The notes: a model not told the origin generated them from the sequence alone. 64,000 nt of DNA from Haloplanus sp. XH21 (GCF_023276355.1 NZ_JALLPL010000001.1:1984001-2048000), one strand, 5' to 3'. Shown: positions 25,823-34,489, counted from the first letter of the stretch. Made by a program: numbers and translations.

Positions 25823-26407
25823 TCAGTCGGCGTGCTCTTTTGCGGTGGTGTACGCCTCACGAAGGCGGCGAAACGCCTCGCTGTCGCCGCCGTGGTCGGG
25901 GTGGACATCTTTGACGCGGCGCCGATAGGCGGCTTTCACCTCGTCGGCGTCGGCGGTCGGTGACAGCCCCAGCGTCGCGAAGGCCGCCCTGGCTGATCCC
26001 GTCGCTTCCCTGTCGGCCGTGTTCCGGGTCGGCGTCTCGAAGGGGAGCCGGCGGCCGAGCTGGTGGCCGGGCATCTCGTACTCACAGAGGACGGCCGCGG
26101 TGCCCGCGCGCTCGATGCGAAAGTACGCCTGCGGGTCGAACGTGATGGCCACGTCGCGGTCGGGCAGGTAGAAGGCCACGGCGTCGTCGCGGACCGTCGC
26201 GTCCTCGACGTACCGCTCGCCGATGGTGTCCAGATAGGTCCTGATCTCGTCTCGGCGCCTGTCGGTGCCGTCGACGCGGTGTGTCGTCGACGACGGAGGC
26301 GGCGGCAGGAGACGATCACCGGCGACGAAGAGGCCAGCGATCAGGGCGGTGATGACGCCGGCGCCGAGAACGCCCACGAGCAACCAGGACGGCGACGACT
26401 CCAGCAC
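25823..26407 (-). CDS. Membrane-anchored protein with a C-terminal J domain
   Basis: 194 residues. One membrane helix (about 8-30) is followed by a Pro-rich linker, a small soluble domain of unknown fold (50-135) and a DnaJ domain at the extreme C-terminus (138-194) with the HPD motif in KDVHPDHGGD. The J domain should stimulate DnaK ATPase at the membrane. The inverted layout (TM first, J last) differs from classical DnaJ and resembles DjlA/TIM14-like anchored co-chaperones. Confidence 0.85.
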   Translation of the reverse strand: MLESSPSWLLVGVLGAGVITALIAGLFVAGDRLLPPPPSSTTHRVDGTDRRRDEIRTYLDTIGERYVEDATVRDDAVAFYLPDRDVAITFDPQAYFRIERAGTAAVLCEYEMPGHQLGRRLPFETPTRNTADREATGSARAAFATLGLSPTADADEVKAAYRRRVKDVHPDHGGDSEAFRRLREAYTTAKEHAD

Positions 26408-26450
26408 GCGCCCCGCTTCGGCGCGCGCGATAAAGAATCTCTCGCCGCGA

Positions 26451-27209
26451 TCAGCCGATGTATCGGAGTTCGTCGTCGGTGGGCATCTGGGCGCCCTGGT
26501 TCTGCATCTCCTGGATCTTGCCGACGACCTCCTCCATCTCGTCGGCGCGGTCCTCCAGCGACGCGTAGTCGAGATCGAATCCGACGACGGTCTCCAGCAC
26601 TTCGAGCACCGCGCGGGCGCTCTTCGGATCGACCAGGTAGCCGCTGGTCTCGCCCATCAGACAGGTGGCGTCGAGGCCGCGGCGCGAGCCAAGCCCCAGC
26701 AGGAGGCCGCTCACGCCGACGATACCGCCCGCCGGTTCGTCCTCGCGGAACTCGACGCCCTCGTCTTCGAGTTCGGGGATCAGGTCGGCGTCGGTCACCG
26801 CGCCGAGGACGTGGTACTCCTCGATGAGTTCGCCGGTCGGCACGCCGCCGAGCGCGTACACGCGTTCGACGCCGAACGAGTCGGCGACGTCGAGAAACGC
26901 CTCGGTGATGTGGTAATGGCCGGCGTTGCTCCCGGCCTGGTGATCGCCGGTGAGCACGAGCACGTCCTGGCCGCCCGTCTCGATGGCGTAAAACTCCGCA
27001 CAGACCAGGTCGGCGACGCCCTCCTCGTCGATGCTCACCTGGGGCGGGAACTCGTCGGCGTAGACGCGCCGGACGAGTTCGCTGTCGAACTCCTCGATCA
27101 GATACTCGGCGGCGAGTTTCCCGACGTGACCGACGCCCGGAAGCCCTTCGACGAGCACGGGGTCGGAAAGCGTCGGCTCCGCAACGGTCTCGACCTCGAT
27201 AGCGTCCAT
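26451..27209 (-). CDS. PAC2-family protein (proteasome assembly chaperone-like)
   Basis: 252 residues. The PAC2 signature is seen in VLVEGLPGVGHVGKLAAEYLI, the DVLVLTGDHQ strand and YALGGVPTGE. A C-terminal helix with EMEEVVGKIQEMQ could form a coiled coil. Eukaryotic PAC2 assists proteasome assembly. Archaeal members always lie beside nop10 and eIF2-alpha, as here (5 nt after nop10), and their substrate is not established. Confidence 0.9.
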   Translation of the reverse strand: MDAIEVETVAEPTLSDPVLVEGLPGVGHVGKLAAEYLIEEFDSELVRRVYADEFPPQVSIDEEGVADLVCAEFYAIETGGQDVLVLTGDHQAGSNAGHYHITEAFLDVADSFGVERVYALGGVPTGELIEEYHVLGAVTDADLIPELEDEGVEFREDEPAGGIVGVSGLLLGLGSRRGLDATCLMGETSGYLVDPKSARAVLEVLETVVGFDLDYASLEDRADEMEEVVGKIQEMQNQGAQMPTDDELRYIG

Positions 27210-27214
27210 ACCCC

Positions 27215-27397
27215 TTAGTCCCGGCCGCGGCGCTTAAGAGCGCGTCGGTACTCACCGTAGGGATCCGCGGGGTCGAACGGCGCTGGTGCGCTGTTGACCG
27301 CCTCGGCGCCGCAGTCGGGACACGTCGATCCCAGCGTGTACACCGGGCGGTCGTGGGCCGACTCCCACGCGGAACATACCCGGATGTCGGCTTTCAT
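27215..27397 (-). CDS. nop10: Nop10, H/ACA ribonucleoprotein subunit
   Basis: 60 residues. The small zinc-binding fold begins [20 protein letters not shown] and includes TCPDCG. It continues with [15 protein letters not shown], the conserved region that binds the Cbf5 pseudouridine synthase. It guides rRNA pseudouridylation. The ATG overlaps the eIF2-alpha stop by 4 nt. Confidence 0.95.
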   Translation of the reverse strand: MKADIRVCSAWESAHDRPVYTLGSTCPDCGAEAVNSAPAPFDPADPYGEYRRALKRRGRD

Positions 27398-28194
27398 TCG
27401 GTCTCTGTCTCGCGCTCGCGGTGGTAGCGCCCGGTCCCGCCGGCGTCGGCGATGGCCTGGCTCGCCCGCTCCGCGCTCGCTTCGAGTTCCGACTCTGCGC
27501 GCTTGTAGTCCGGGGCGCGGACCTTGATGCGGTACTCCGGCGACCCGACGTAGGACACCGAGAGTTCGATTTCGTCGCCGACGTCGCCCTCACCTTCGGC
27601 GGCCTGCAGCGCTTCTTTGATGTGGTCGACGCCGTCACTGGACGGGCATTCGAGGTCGACGTAGCCCGTGACGTTGACGTAGGGCACCGAGACGTTCTCG
27701 CGGGCCGTGTCGACGATGGTGTCGATCGCCTCGTCGTCGAGGTCGACCGAATCGAGCGCCTCGTCGCCGTGGATGGCCGCGGATTCGAAGGCGTCGTAGA
27801 GGGTCTCGAACTCCTCGAGGAGGGCGTCGGCTATCTCCTGGTAGCGCTCGTCGGCGATGTCCTCGCCGAAGGCGATCGACATCCACTTATCGGCCTTCTG
27901 CTCGTTTTTCCACTCCTGAATCTTCTCTTTGTGCTGGTGTTCGTTGACGTCCTTGATCGAGAGATCGATCTGCTGGGAGCTCTCGTCGACGTCCAGCACC
28001 TTCGCGACGACCGTCTGTCCCTCGCGGACGTGGTCGCGGACGTTCTTGATCCAGCCACTGGCGACTTCGCTGATGTGTGCGAGACCGCGCTTGTCCTCGT
28101 ACTCTTCCAGGTCGACGAAGACACCGAAGTCGGTGATTTCGTCCACCTTGCCGACGACGAGTTCGCCCGGTTCGGGCCAGCCACTGTATTTCAT
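27394..28194 (-). CDS. eif2a: Translation initiation factor aIF2 alpha subunit
   Basis: 266 residues. The N-terminal S1 domain (residues 8-85, [34 protein letters not shown]) is followed by a helical domain (90-170) and a C-terminal alpha/beta domain (175-260) that contacts the gamma subunit. With beta and gamma subunits it brings initiator tRNA to the ribosome. The tRNA itself is encoded at 32874-32948. It is part of the L44e-S27e-eIF2alpha-Nop10-PAC2 operon, 5 nt after S27e. Confidence 0.96.
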   Translation of the reverse strand: MKYSGWPEPGELVVGKVDEITDFGVFVDLEEYEDKRGLAHISEVASGWIKNVRDHVREGQTVVAKVLDVDESSQQIDLSIKDVNEHQHKEKIQEWKNEQKADKWMSIAFGEDIADERYQEIADALLEEFETLYDAFESAAIHGDEALDSVDLDDEAIDTIVDTARENVSVPYVNVTGYVDLECPSSDGVDHIKEALQAAEGEGDVGDEIELSVSYVGSPEYRIKVRAPDYKRAESELEASAERASQAIADAGGTGRYHRERETETE

Positions 28195-28199
28195 GTGCG

Positions 28200-28373
28200 T
28201 CAGCGTGCCTCGACGGTGCCGGTCACTTCACCCTCGAAGGCGGCGTGGCCGCCAGTGGGGCGGGCCAGCGTGCTCCCGCAGACCGCACAGTTCACCGTCG
28301 TCGACGCCTTGTCGAAGACGGTCTGTTCGTTACCACAGTCCGCACACTCGACGGTGACGAAGTTCCCCGTCAT
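28200..28373 (-). CDS. rps27e: 30S ribosomal protein S27e
   Basis: 57 residues. The zinc ribbon has two CxxC pairs: CADC near residue 10 and CAVC near residue 29, followed by LARPTGGHA, the usual C-terminal motif. ATG 28373 overlaps the L44e stop (4 nt), and the upstream in-frame ATG lies inside rpl44e, so the short form is correct. It is a structural protein of the archaeal small subunit. Confidence 0.95.
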   Translation of the reverse strand: MTGNFVTVECADCGNEQTVFDKASTTVNCAVCGSTLARPTGGHAAFEGEVTGTVEAR

Positions 28374-28651
28374 TCCTGGAACTCCAGTCGACCCGCGCGC
28401 CATCCCTCGCGCATGTGGGCCTTGCCACATTCGGCGCAGCGGTACTTCAGGTGGGTCTTTTTCGTCGGCTTGTCGCCACCCGGCACCTTCGAGAACTTGC
28501 CCGCGTTCCCGATGGTGGACGTGGCTCGCTCGCGCTGTCGGTCGATCCACTTCATCCCCGTTTCACGACCGCGACGCACTTTCTCGACCTCGTGCTCGAA
28601 ATGCCCGTTGCAGTGCGGGCAGTACGTGTTGAATCGGCGTGGCATCTGCAT
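28370..28651 (-). CDS. rpl44e: 50S ribosomal protein L44e
   Basis: 93 residues. [20 protein letters not shown] opens the family, with a CxxC pair here and a second in [10 protein letters not shown]. The basic middle ([18 protein letters not shown]) contacts rRNA near the E site. The start could be ATG 28651 or the second Met at 28645. TTTTAACG at about 28685-28692 is the TATA box for the whole five-gene operon. Confidence 0.95.
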   Translation of the reverse strand: MQMPRRFNTYCPHCNGHFEHEVEKVRRGRETGMKWIDRQRERATSTIGNAGKFSKVPGGDKPTKKTHLKYRCAECGKAHMREGWRAGRLEFQE

Positions 28652-28818
28652 AGATAATCTACCTTACGCGGTCTTTCGCGCCGCGCGTTAAAACCCGTTT
28701 GGTTCGCCGTCGGGCAGCGGCGTCGCTCCAGGTTCGGTCACGGGCCGCTGGATGTGACACGAGACGCCAGCGACGGATCATCGAAGCGATTAAGCCCGGA
28801 CTGGCCGAACGGCGGCGT

Positions 28819-29076
28819 ATGCAACAGCTCATCGTCAGGGGTGACCCCGGCATCCGCAAGGACGCCGTCATCGAGTACGACGGCGACGAGCAGGTCTGTT
28901 TCTCGATCCAGCGCCAGGGCGACTACCACGGCCCCGATGAAGTCCAGCTCTGGTGTACCATCGGAACCCCGGACGAACGCGAGGCCTTCGAGAAGCGTCG
29001 GTTCGTCCCCCACTGGCTCGATGTCGACTCCATCGACGCCGACGCGCTCGATGTCGTCAAAAATCGCGGCGATTAA
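28819..29076 (+). CDS. HAH_0734-family small haloarchaeal protein
   Basis: 85 residues, soluble and acidic, with the conserved opening QQLIVRGDPGIRKDAVIEYD and the centre QVQLWCTIGT-like EVQLWCTIGTPDEREAFEKR. The family occurs only in haloarchaea as far as I know and has no assigned function. GATTAAG at about 28789-28795 lies 24-30 nt before the ATG, suggesting a leaderless transcript. The stop overlaps that of the convergent DUF2298 gene by 4 nt. Confidence 0.85.
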   Translation: MQQLIVRGDPGIRKDAVIEYDGDEQVCFSIQRQGDYHGPDEVQLWCTIGTPDEREAFEKRRFVPHWLDVDSIDADALDVVKNRGD

Positions 29077-31382
29077 ACGGTGTCCAGTCTCTCCTCATCG
29101 ACGCGATAGATCGTGACCACGCCGTTTTCGAACACCGGCGTCAGCCCCGCGACGCCGTCGAACGAGACGTTCCCGTAGCGCGCGCGCTCCGCCGGTCCGA
29201 CCCAGACGTAGTCGACGCCGTACGTCTCGATGACGGCGACCGTGCGCTCCGGCGGACCGGTGTACGCGGCGTCCACGTCACGCACGCGCTCGAGATACGG
29301 TTCTCGGCCGCGATACCCCACCTCGTGGTGCCACCCGGCGACCGTCGGCACACCCGTGAGACTCGCGGCCGGACTCGACTCCCAACTGTACATCCCGGGC
29401 ACGGGGGCGCCGCCCGATTCGGGTTCTCGACCCGTCGCCGGCGCGGAGAGGAGCGTCGGTTGCCCGGAGAGGTTATCGACGAAGGCGATAGCTGGCGCCT
29501 CGTCGGGATGCTCGCGTTCGACGAACGCCGTCGCGTCGAGGGTCGGATCGGTGGCTCCCTGGAAATGTGACGAGAGCGCGAGCCCCGCGTAGGGCACCGT
29601 CGAGAGAACGACGGCGAGCGCGAGGCCGGCCCGCAGCCATCGTGACCGCGTGCCGGGCACCGAGACACCGCCGAGCCAGCGGACGAAAGAGGGAAGCGCG
29701 ACGCCCGCGGCCGTCCCCCACAGCACCCACACCTGCGTGTACGTCTTGAACACGGTGTTCATCCGAAGCGGGCCGGCCAACTCCTCGACGTACACGAGTT
29801 CGACGATGCCGACGAGGCCAGCGCCGGCGACGATCAACACCGTCTCGAAGCCGACCGGGCGGTCGGTTCGGTGGGCCACCCATCCGAAGACGATGAGCGG
29901 CCCGACGAGGATGGCGACGGGGAGGTTCGCCGTGATCGCGAGTAGGCCAAGCGCCAAGAGCGCGCCGAGCAGCGGCCAGGGCCGATCGACCGCCAGCCGA
30001 TCGGTCAGGTAGGCGTAGAAGGTGGCGAGGAAGGCGCCGTGGACCAACAGGAGCGCGGGGAGGCTCGACCGCTCCGCGGCCGCGAGCAGGGCGACCTCAC
30101 GGCCGCCGCTCGCACTGAGCAGGAAGGGTAGCGCGAGCGCCCCACCGAGGACGCCAGCGACGACGGTGACCGCGAGCGCGCCGCCGAGGTGGCCGAGTTC
30201 CTCACCGACTGGACCGTCGTCGCGGGCGTGACGCCACGCCGCGACTCGGCGCGAGAGGATGGGCCAGGGATCGGTCGATCCGAGCGCAAGGGCGAGCGCG
30301 AGAAGCCCGAAGAGAGAGGGGAAACTCCACGTGTCGACGATGACCTGGAAGCCGGCGAGGATGGGTACCGCGACGAACGCGAGCAGTCGCCGGCGGCGTA
30401 AGCGGTCGGGCGGGGGTCGATAGACGGCGAAGGCGATGGCGGCGCCGAGCAGGAGGAAAGGCGTCCCCATCATGTGGGCGTGGAGGTCGCCGTTCAGCCA
30501 CGCGAACAGGGGGAACTCGTTGATCGTCCCGGGGATGACGCGGCTGGCCGTCCAGTAGGAAAACGGGTCGACGCCAGCGAGGACCTCTTCGGGGGCGTAC
30601 CGGGTCCGGGCGGCGACGATCCGGGCGATCTCGGTCCGAAGCGACGAGGGCAGGGCGCCGACGGCGAGGCGGCCGGCAGTCACGAGATTACTGGCGAGAC
30701 CGACGAAGAAGGCGGCGGTCAGCCCGGCGAGGCGTCCCGACTCCGCGCGGTCCCGGGCGACGGCGCTGGCGAGGCCGTAGGCGGCCGACACCAGCGTCGC
30801 GTAGAACCCGGCGAGTGAGAGGTTGTACGCGTAGCGGGGCGCGGTCCAGGTGAGGTCGCCGAGCACCGCCGTCAGCAGGTGGCCGCCGTAGTAGTAGACG
30901 ACGGGTTCGCCGGCGAACCACATGTCTTCGGGGGGAAGCTTCGTCGCCCGATTCAGGGATTTCAGCAGGCCGAAATCGAGGAACTTCTCGCCGCCGAGGG
31001 GATGGACCGCGGGGTCGACGGCGCGGACGGCGACGAGCAGGACGAACGCGGCGACGAACACGACGGCCACCTCGGCGGTCGTGCGGTCGGGGCGCGCGGC
31101 GTCGGCGAGGCGAACGCGGCGGTCGGACAGCGCGTCGCGGTCCAGCGCGGCGCCGACGGCGAGGGCGACGAGGACGAGAGCGGCAGCAGCGAGGGCGGCG
31201 GGGCCGAAGGTGAGGTGGCCGATCCAGTAGATGGCCGTTCCGAGGACGACCAGCGCAGTCGGGAGCGCGAATCCGGCGCCGCGACCGGGAAGGGTCGCGA
31301 GCAGACGGCCCGCGAGGGGGCGACCGAGCGCGGCGAGTGCGCCGTAGGCAACCAGCCACCGGAGGACGAGCCCGTACTCCAT
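29073..31382 (-). CDS. DUF2298 'YYY' polytopic membrane protein, probable GT-C-type glycosyltransferase
   Basis: 769 residues with more than 15 predicted helices. The name-giving motif is VVYYYGGHLLTAVLGDLT (near residue 165), and a long external loop precedes a C-terminal soluble domain (about 620-769) with conserved GWHHEVGYRG. The fold resembles GT-C glycosyltransferases, so transfer of a lipid-linked sugar outside the cell is plausible but inferred. It is divergent from a GT2 glycosyltransferase and GtrA. A TATA-like GTTTAGG lies 24-30 nt before its ATG. Confidence 0.88.
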   Translation of the reverse strand: MEYGLVLRWLVAYGALAALGRPLAGRLLATLPGRGAGFALPTALVVLGTAIYWIGHLTFGPAALAAAALVLVALAVGAALDRDALSDRRVRLADAARPDRTTAEVAVVFVAAFVLLVAVRAVDPAVHPLGGEKFLDFGLLKSLNRATKLPPEDMWFAGEPVVYYYGGHLLTAVLGDLTWTAPRYAYNLSLAGFYATLVSAAYGLASAVARDRAESGRLAGLTAAFFVGLASNLVTAGRLAVGALPSSLRTEIARIVAARTRYAPEEVLAGVDPFSYWTASRVIPGTINEFPLFAWLNGDLHAHMMGTPFLLLGAAIAFAVYRPPPDRLRRRRLLAFVAVPILAGFQVIVDTWSFPSLFGLLALALALGSTDPWPILSRRVAAWRHARDDGPVGEELGHLGGALAVTVVAGVLGGALALPFLLSASGGREVALLAAAERSSLPALLLVHGAFLATFYAYLTDRLAVDRPWPLLGALLALGLLAITANLPVAILVGPLIVFGWVAHRTDRPVGFETVLIVAGAGLVGIVELVYVEELAGPLRMNTVFKTYTQVWVLWGTAAGVALPSFVRWLGGVSVPGTRSRWLRAGLALAVVLSTVPYAGLALSSHFQGATDPTLDATAFVEREHPDEAPAIAFVDNLSGQPTLLSAPATGREPESGGAPVPGMYSWESSPAASLTGVPTVAGWHHEVGYRGREPYLERVRDVDAAYTGPPERTVAVIETYGVDYVWVGPAERARYGNVSFDGVAGLTPVFENGVVTIYRVDEERLDTV

Positions 31383-31475
31383 TGACCGGACGACGGCCCA
31401 GCGCGCCTAAACCGTTTGTGGTGTGGGGCAGGGGAAGTCGTTCAGTTTTTTACGGCGGTGGCGAAAGTAGTCTCC

Positions 31476-32246
31476 ATGACCCGCACCGTCGGGGTGGTGA
31501 TTCCCGCGTACCACCCGGACGTCGACCGACTCGCGGCCTACGTCGATGCCCTCCACGAAGCCGTGGATCCGACCGTGATCCGCGTCGAACTCGACGCCGC
31601 CGAGCCAGCGGTCCGCGACCGTATCGAATCCCTCCCTGTCACCGTCAACGAGGCCGCGGCCCGTCGGGGAAAGGGGGCCGCGATCACCGCTGGCTTCGAG
31701 GCGCTGTCGACCGACGTGTTGGCCTTCGCCGACGCGGACGGGAGCACGCCGGCGTCCTCCCTCGCGGACGTGATCCAGCCGGTCGTGGCCGGCGACGCCG
31801 ACCTCGCCGCCGGCTCGCGCCGACATCCCGACGCGACCGTCCAGTCACACCAGACGATCGCGCGCCGGTATCTCGGCGATGGGTTCGCGTGGCTGGCCCG
31901 CCGCCTGCTCGATGTAGACCTCCACGACTACCAGTGTGGCGCGAAGGCGCTCAGCCACGACGCCTGGACGCGGATCCGGTCGCATCTCCGCGAACCCGGC
32001 TTCGCGTGGGACATCGAACTCATCGCCGTCGCCGACGCCGTCGGCTGTCGCGTCGTCGAGATCCCCGTCGTCTGGGAGGACCGTCCCGAGTCCACCGTCT
32101 CGCCGGTGGGGACGACGCTCCGTCTCGCGAGGGGGCTTCTCGTCGCGCGCCACCGAGCGCGCCTCCTGCGGAACGACCCGTTGCACTCCCTGCTCGACCG
32201 CCCACGGGATTCGGCGCCCGCACTCGTCGAGCGTGACCACCGATGA
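31476..32246 (+). CDS. GT2-family glycosyltransferase (dolichyl-phosphate sugar synthase type)
   Basis: 256 residues. The GT-A fold has VGVVIPAYHPD at the start, the RRGKGAAITAGF motif and the metal-binding DxD as FADADGSTP. HDYQCGAKAL is typical of dolichyl-phosphate mannose/glucose synthases. It lacks membrane helices and probably charges a polyprenyl phosphate with a sugar at the inner membrane face. Its end overlaps the GtrA gene (ATGA), a common flippase partner. TTTTTTAC about 25 nt upstream is a TATA box. Confidence 0.9.
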   Translation: MTRTVGVVIPAYHPDVDRLAAYVDALHEAVDPTVIRVELDAAEPAVRDRIESLPVTVNEAAARRGKGAAITAGFEALSTDVLAFADADGSTPASSLADVIQPVVAGDADLAAGSRRHPDATVQSHQTIARRYLGDGFAWLARRLLDVDLHDYQCGAKALSHDAWTRIRSHLREPGFAWDIELIAVADAVGCRVVEIPVVWEDRPESTVSPVGTTLRLARGLLVARHRARLLRNDPLHSLLDRPRDSAPALVERDHR

Positions 32247-32707
32247 GCGGGAGTGGTCGGCTCGGCGACCTGGCGGAGCTCTATTCGGGGCTTCGGTTTG
32301 GGAAGTTCGTCTCGGTCGGCGCGGTAGGAGCGACCGCCGAGACGATCGTCGTCGCCATCCTGACCGCCGGCTACGGCGTCATTCCGCAACTGGCCAAGGC
32401 CGTGGGCGCCGAGGTGTCCATCACGCTCATGTTCCTCATCAACGACCGCTGGACCTTCGCGGACTCCGGCGCAGTCGGCTGGATCCCGCGCGGCCGTAGA
32501 TATCTCAAATCCCACGTCGTGCGCGCCGGAGGCCTGGCCGTCGGCTTTCTCGTGCTAACGGTGCTGACATCGTGGACGGACATCACCCTCGTCGTCAGGG
32601 GCGCCGACCTCTGGCCGACGGTGGCGAACGCCATCGGCATCGGCTGTGGGATGCTGCTCAACTACCTCACGGAGGGGCTGTTCACGTGGCGCGTCGGTAG
32701 CGACTGA
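32243..32707 (+). CDS. GtrA-family membrane protein
   Basis: 154 residues with four helices (about 20-42, 50-68, 90-108 and 118-140). LRFGKFVSVGAVGATAETIV is the conserved GtrA opening, and ITLMFLINDRWTF holds the Asn/Trp motif. Members are thought to flip lipid-linked sugars made by an adjacent GT2 enzyme, here translationally coupled by a 4-nt overlap. Its TGA stop is the first triplet of palindromic element B. Confidence 0.9.
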   Translation: MSGSGRLGDLAELYSGLRFGKFVSVGAVGATAETIVVAILTAGYGVIPQLAKAVGAEVSITLMFLINDRWTFADSGAVGWIPRGRRYLKSHVVRAGGLAVGFLVLTVLTSWTDITLVVRGADLWPTVANAIGIGCGMLLNYLTEGLFTWRVGSD

Positions 32708-32790
32708 ATACGGGTCGTTGTGATTGTGTCCCGGCGGTTCGCCAAGACGGTCCAGCGACCCACCGGTACTGACCTACGATAACCCGTATG
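32705..32790. repeat. Palindromic element, copy B (after gtrA)
   Basis: An 86-bp palindrome from TGAATACGGGTCG to CCCGTATG. Inner arms include CGGCGGTTCGCC and GCGACCCACCGG. The first three bases are the gtrA stop codon. The internal orientation is opposite to copies A, C, D and E: the type-2 half (GTTGTGATTGT) lies next to the gene. Confidence 0.85.
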
Positions 32791-32873
32791 AGCGCAGGGG
32801 ACGACGCGGGCCTGATTGCCATACGGTACGCGAATCACAATCCTTAATGCTCGCACCGGATTCGAATACTCAT

Positions 32874-32948
32874 AGCGGGATGGGATAGCCAGGAGATTCC
32901 GCCGGGCTCATAACCCGGAGATCGGTAGTTCAAATCTACCTCCCGCTA
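32874..32948 (+). tRNA. Initiator tRNA-Met (CAU)
   Basis: 75 nt folding as a cloverleaf. The acceptor stem is AGCGGGA/TCCCGCT with an A1-U72 pair. The anticodon arm CCGGG-CTCATAA-CCCGG has three consecutive G-C pairs next to the loop, and the T arm is GGTAG-TTCAAAT-CTACC. A1-U72 plus the GGG/CCC anticodon stem identify the archaeal initiator rather than elongator tRNA. CTTAAT at 32843-32848 is a TATA box about 28 nt upstream. The 3' CCA is not encoded. Confidence 0.93.
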
Positions 32949-33008
32949 TTTTCTGACCGAACGACGTGACTGACGATCGGGAGGAGCCGTTCGCTCGAAA
33001 CGCCTCGT

Positions 33009-33066
33009 GGAGATTTGAACCAGAGAACGGCGAGCGAAGCGAGCCGTTCGCGTAGTTCAAATCTCC
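33009..33066. repeat. Long hairpin containing a copy of the initiator-tRNA T-arm
   Basis: Perfect 12-bp outer arms GGAGATTTGAAC (33009-33020) and GTTCAAATCTCC (33055-33066) enclose inner arms GAACGGC (33025-33031) and GCCGTTC (33043-33049) around a GAGCGAAGCGA loop. The right arm and flank (33052-33070) match the tRNA T-arm region at 32925-32943 in 18 of 19 positions. It lies 60 nt after the tRNA, before the next gene. Confidence 0.8.
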
Positions 33067-33124
33067 CTCCAACGGACGAACCGCCGGCCAAAAGTTATCC
33101 ACTACCCCCGCGACAGTCACGGCC

Positions 33125-33349
33125 ATGGTCCCCCTCCAGATCGGACTGCCCGGCGGTCCCGAGTTGTTGATCATCGGCCTGTTTTTCATGCTGCTCCCGT
33201 TCGTGATGTCGTACTGGGTCTACACGGACGCCACGAAGCGAGGTAACGACAACGCGGCGTTCTGGGCGCTCGCCGTCGGCGGCCTCACGTTTCTGACGGG
33301 GCCCGGCGGCTTCCTCGCCCTGGCGGTCTACGTCTGGCAGCGCGGCTAG
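33125..33349 (+). CDS. Small two-helix membrane protein
   Basis: 74 residues: a short N-terminus, a helix (about 12-32), a hydrophilic turn TDATKRGNDNAAFWA and a second helix (about 45-68). The layout resembles the phospholipase-D N-terminal-like (PLDc_N) small membrane proteins, but without the catalytic part. GTTATCC-like AT-rich DNA lies 25-30 nt upstream. The stop overlaps that of the convergent Rieske gene by 4 nt. Function unknown. Confidence 0.7.
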   Translation: MVPLQIGLPGGPELLIIGLFFMLLPFVMSYWVYTDATKRGNDNAAFWALAVGGLTFLTGPGGFLALAVYVWQRG

Positions 33350-33774
33350 AACTCGTACGTCGACGTCGGAGACGGCCCGTCGTCGCCGTCATCCATCGGC
33401 CCGGCGGCGACGAACGCGTAGTCGTCGTCGGTCAGATACACGTCGTCGTCGGTGACGGCGACGTCGACGCCTTCGAGCGTGGCGCCCTCGCAGGGGCCGA
33501 AGGTGCAGTGGCCGGTGTCGGCCTCGAAGTACGCGCCGTGGTTGGCACAGACGAGTTCGCCGTCGCGCATCGGCGCGCCGGAGCCCTTATCGAGTCGCAC
33601 GTCGAGCAGGTGACGGCAGTAGTTCAGCCAGGCGCGCACCTCGCCGTCGGGTGTTCGGACGAGGACGGCCTCCTGTGGGTCGGCGGCGTCGACGTGACGG
33701 ACGGTGAAAATCGTGGTCGTCTCCGCGGGAACGGCGTCCAGCGACGTGATTCGTCGGTCCGAATCCACTTCCAT
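33346..33774 (-). CDS. Rieske [2Fe-2S] ferredoxin-like protein
   Basis: 142 residues. The cluster ligands are visible as C-x-H in NYCRHLL and C-x2-H in LVCANHG, about 20 residues apart. There is no membrane helix or Tat signal, so it resembles soluble dioxygenase-type Rieske ferredoxins, not the bc-complex subunit. The C-terminus is acidic. ATG 33774 was chosen since longer in-frame starts read through palindromic element C. Redox partner unknown. Confidence 0.9.
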   Translation of the reverse strand: MEVDSDRRITSLDAVPAETTTIFTVRHVDAADPQEAVLVRTPDGEVRAWLNYCRHLLDVRLDKGSGAPMRDGELVCANHGAYFEADTGHCTFGPCEGATLEGVDVAVTDDDVYLTDDDYAFVAAGPMDDGDDGPSPTSTYEF

Positions 33775-33838
33775 CGCCCCGGAGTATTCGGCGCCGAGAC
33801 TTATACGCCGCGCTGGCCGGCGGGTAGCGACCGGCGAA

Positions 33839-33923
33839 TCATACGGATTATTGTAACTGTTTGCCGGTGGTTCGCTGGGACGGTCAACGAACCACCGGAA
33901 ATGACTTCCAATAAACCGTATCA
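33839..33923. repeat. Palindromic element, copy C (after the HhH gene)
   Basis: An 85-bp palindrome from TCATACGG to CCGTATCA with inner arms CCGGTGGTTCGC and CGAACCACCGG. Its right end TCA is, on the minus strand, the TGA stop of the HhH gene. It lies between that gene and the Rieske gene, both leftward. Confidence 0.88.
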
Positions 33924-34442
33924 GTGATCCTTGGCGCGGTCGATCCAGCGGCCGACCCGCTTCGGCGAGAGGTCGATGTCGGCGGCGAGTTCCTCCGCGT
34001 CCGCGGCCGCGAGTTCGGCCACCGTGTCGACACCGGCCTCGGACAACCGCCGTGCGTACGCCGGACCGACACCCTTGATCACGTCGACGGACTCCGGTTG
34101 GGAGCCTTCGAGGTCCTGGGCCTCGTGTTCCCCGGTCGTCTCGCCTTCCGATTCGGCGTCGGCCGTGTCGAGTTCGGTCTCCACGTCCCCGGCGTCGGGG
34201 CTGGCCGCCTCGGCGGGTTCGGCGGCGTCGGTCGGTCCCTCCTCTTCGACGAGCGACTCCGTGGACGCCGCTGCCTCCGTCTCGGCAGCGACCGACTCGT
34301 CTGCCTCCGTTCCCTTCACCGCGTCCTCCGTCTCCGTCTGCGGTTCGTGCTCGACACTCACGGTCGTCTCCCGCTCTCGCTCTCGATTCTCCGACGACTC
34401 GCCCAGTCCCAGCACCGATCGCAGCGTGTCCAGTAGTCCCAT
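33921..34442 (-). CDS. Acidic protein with C-terminal helix-hairpin-helix domain
   Basis: 173 residues. A long disordered, Glu/Ala/Thr-rich region (about 15-115) separates a short N-terminal helix (MGLLDTLRSVLGLGE) from a C-terminal HhH domain, VDVIKGVGPAYARRLSEAGV plus AADIDLSPKRVGRWIDRAK. The HhH suggests DNA or protein binding; similar domains occur in SMC/MukB-like and topoisomerase-associated haloarchaeal proteins. ATG 34442 fits the strong TATA box TTTTTAAATAT (34465-34475). It is framed on both sides by palindromic elements. Confidence 0.8.
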   Translation of the reverse strand: MGLLDTLRSVLGLGESSENRERERETTVSVEHEPQTETEDAVKGTEADESVAAETEAAASTESLVEEEGPTDAAEPAEAASPDAGDVETELDTADAESEGETTGEHEAQDLEGSQPESVDVIKGVGPAYARRLSEAGVDTVAELAAADAEELAADIDLSPKRVGRWIDRAKDH

Positions 34443-34489
34443 TAGTGATAGGTACAAACGCCCGATATTTAAAAACATTCGCGGCCGCG

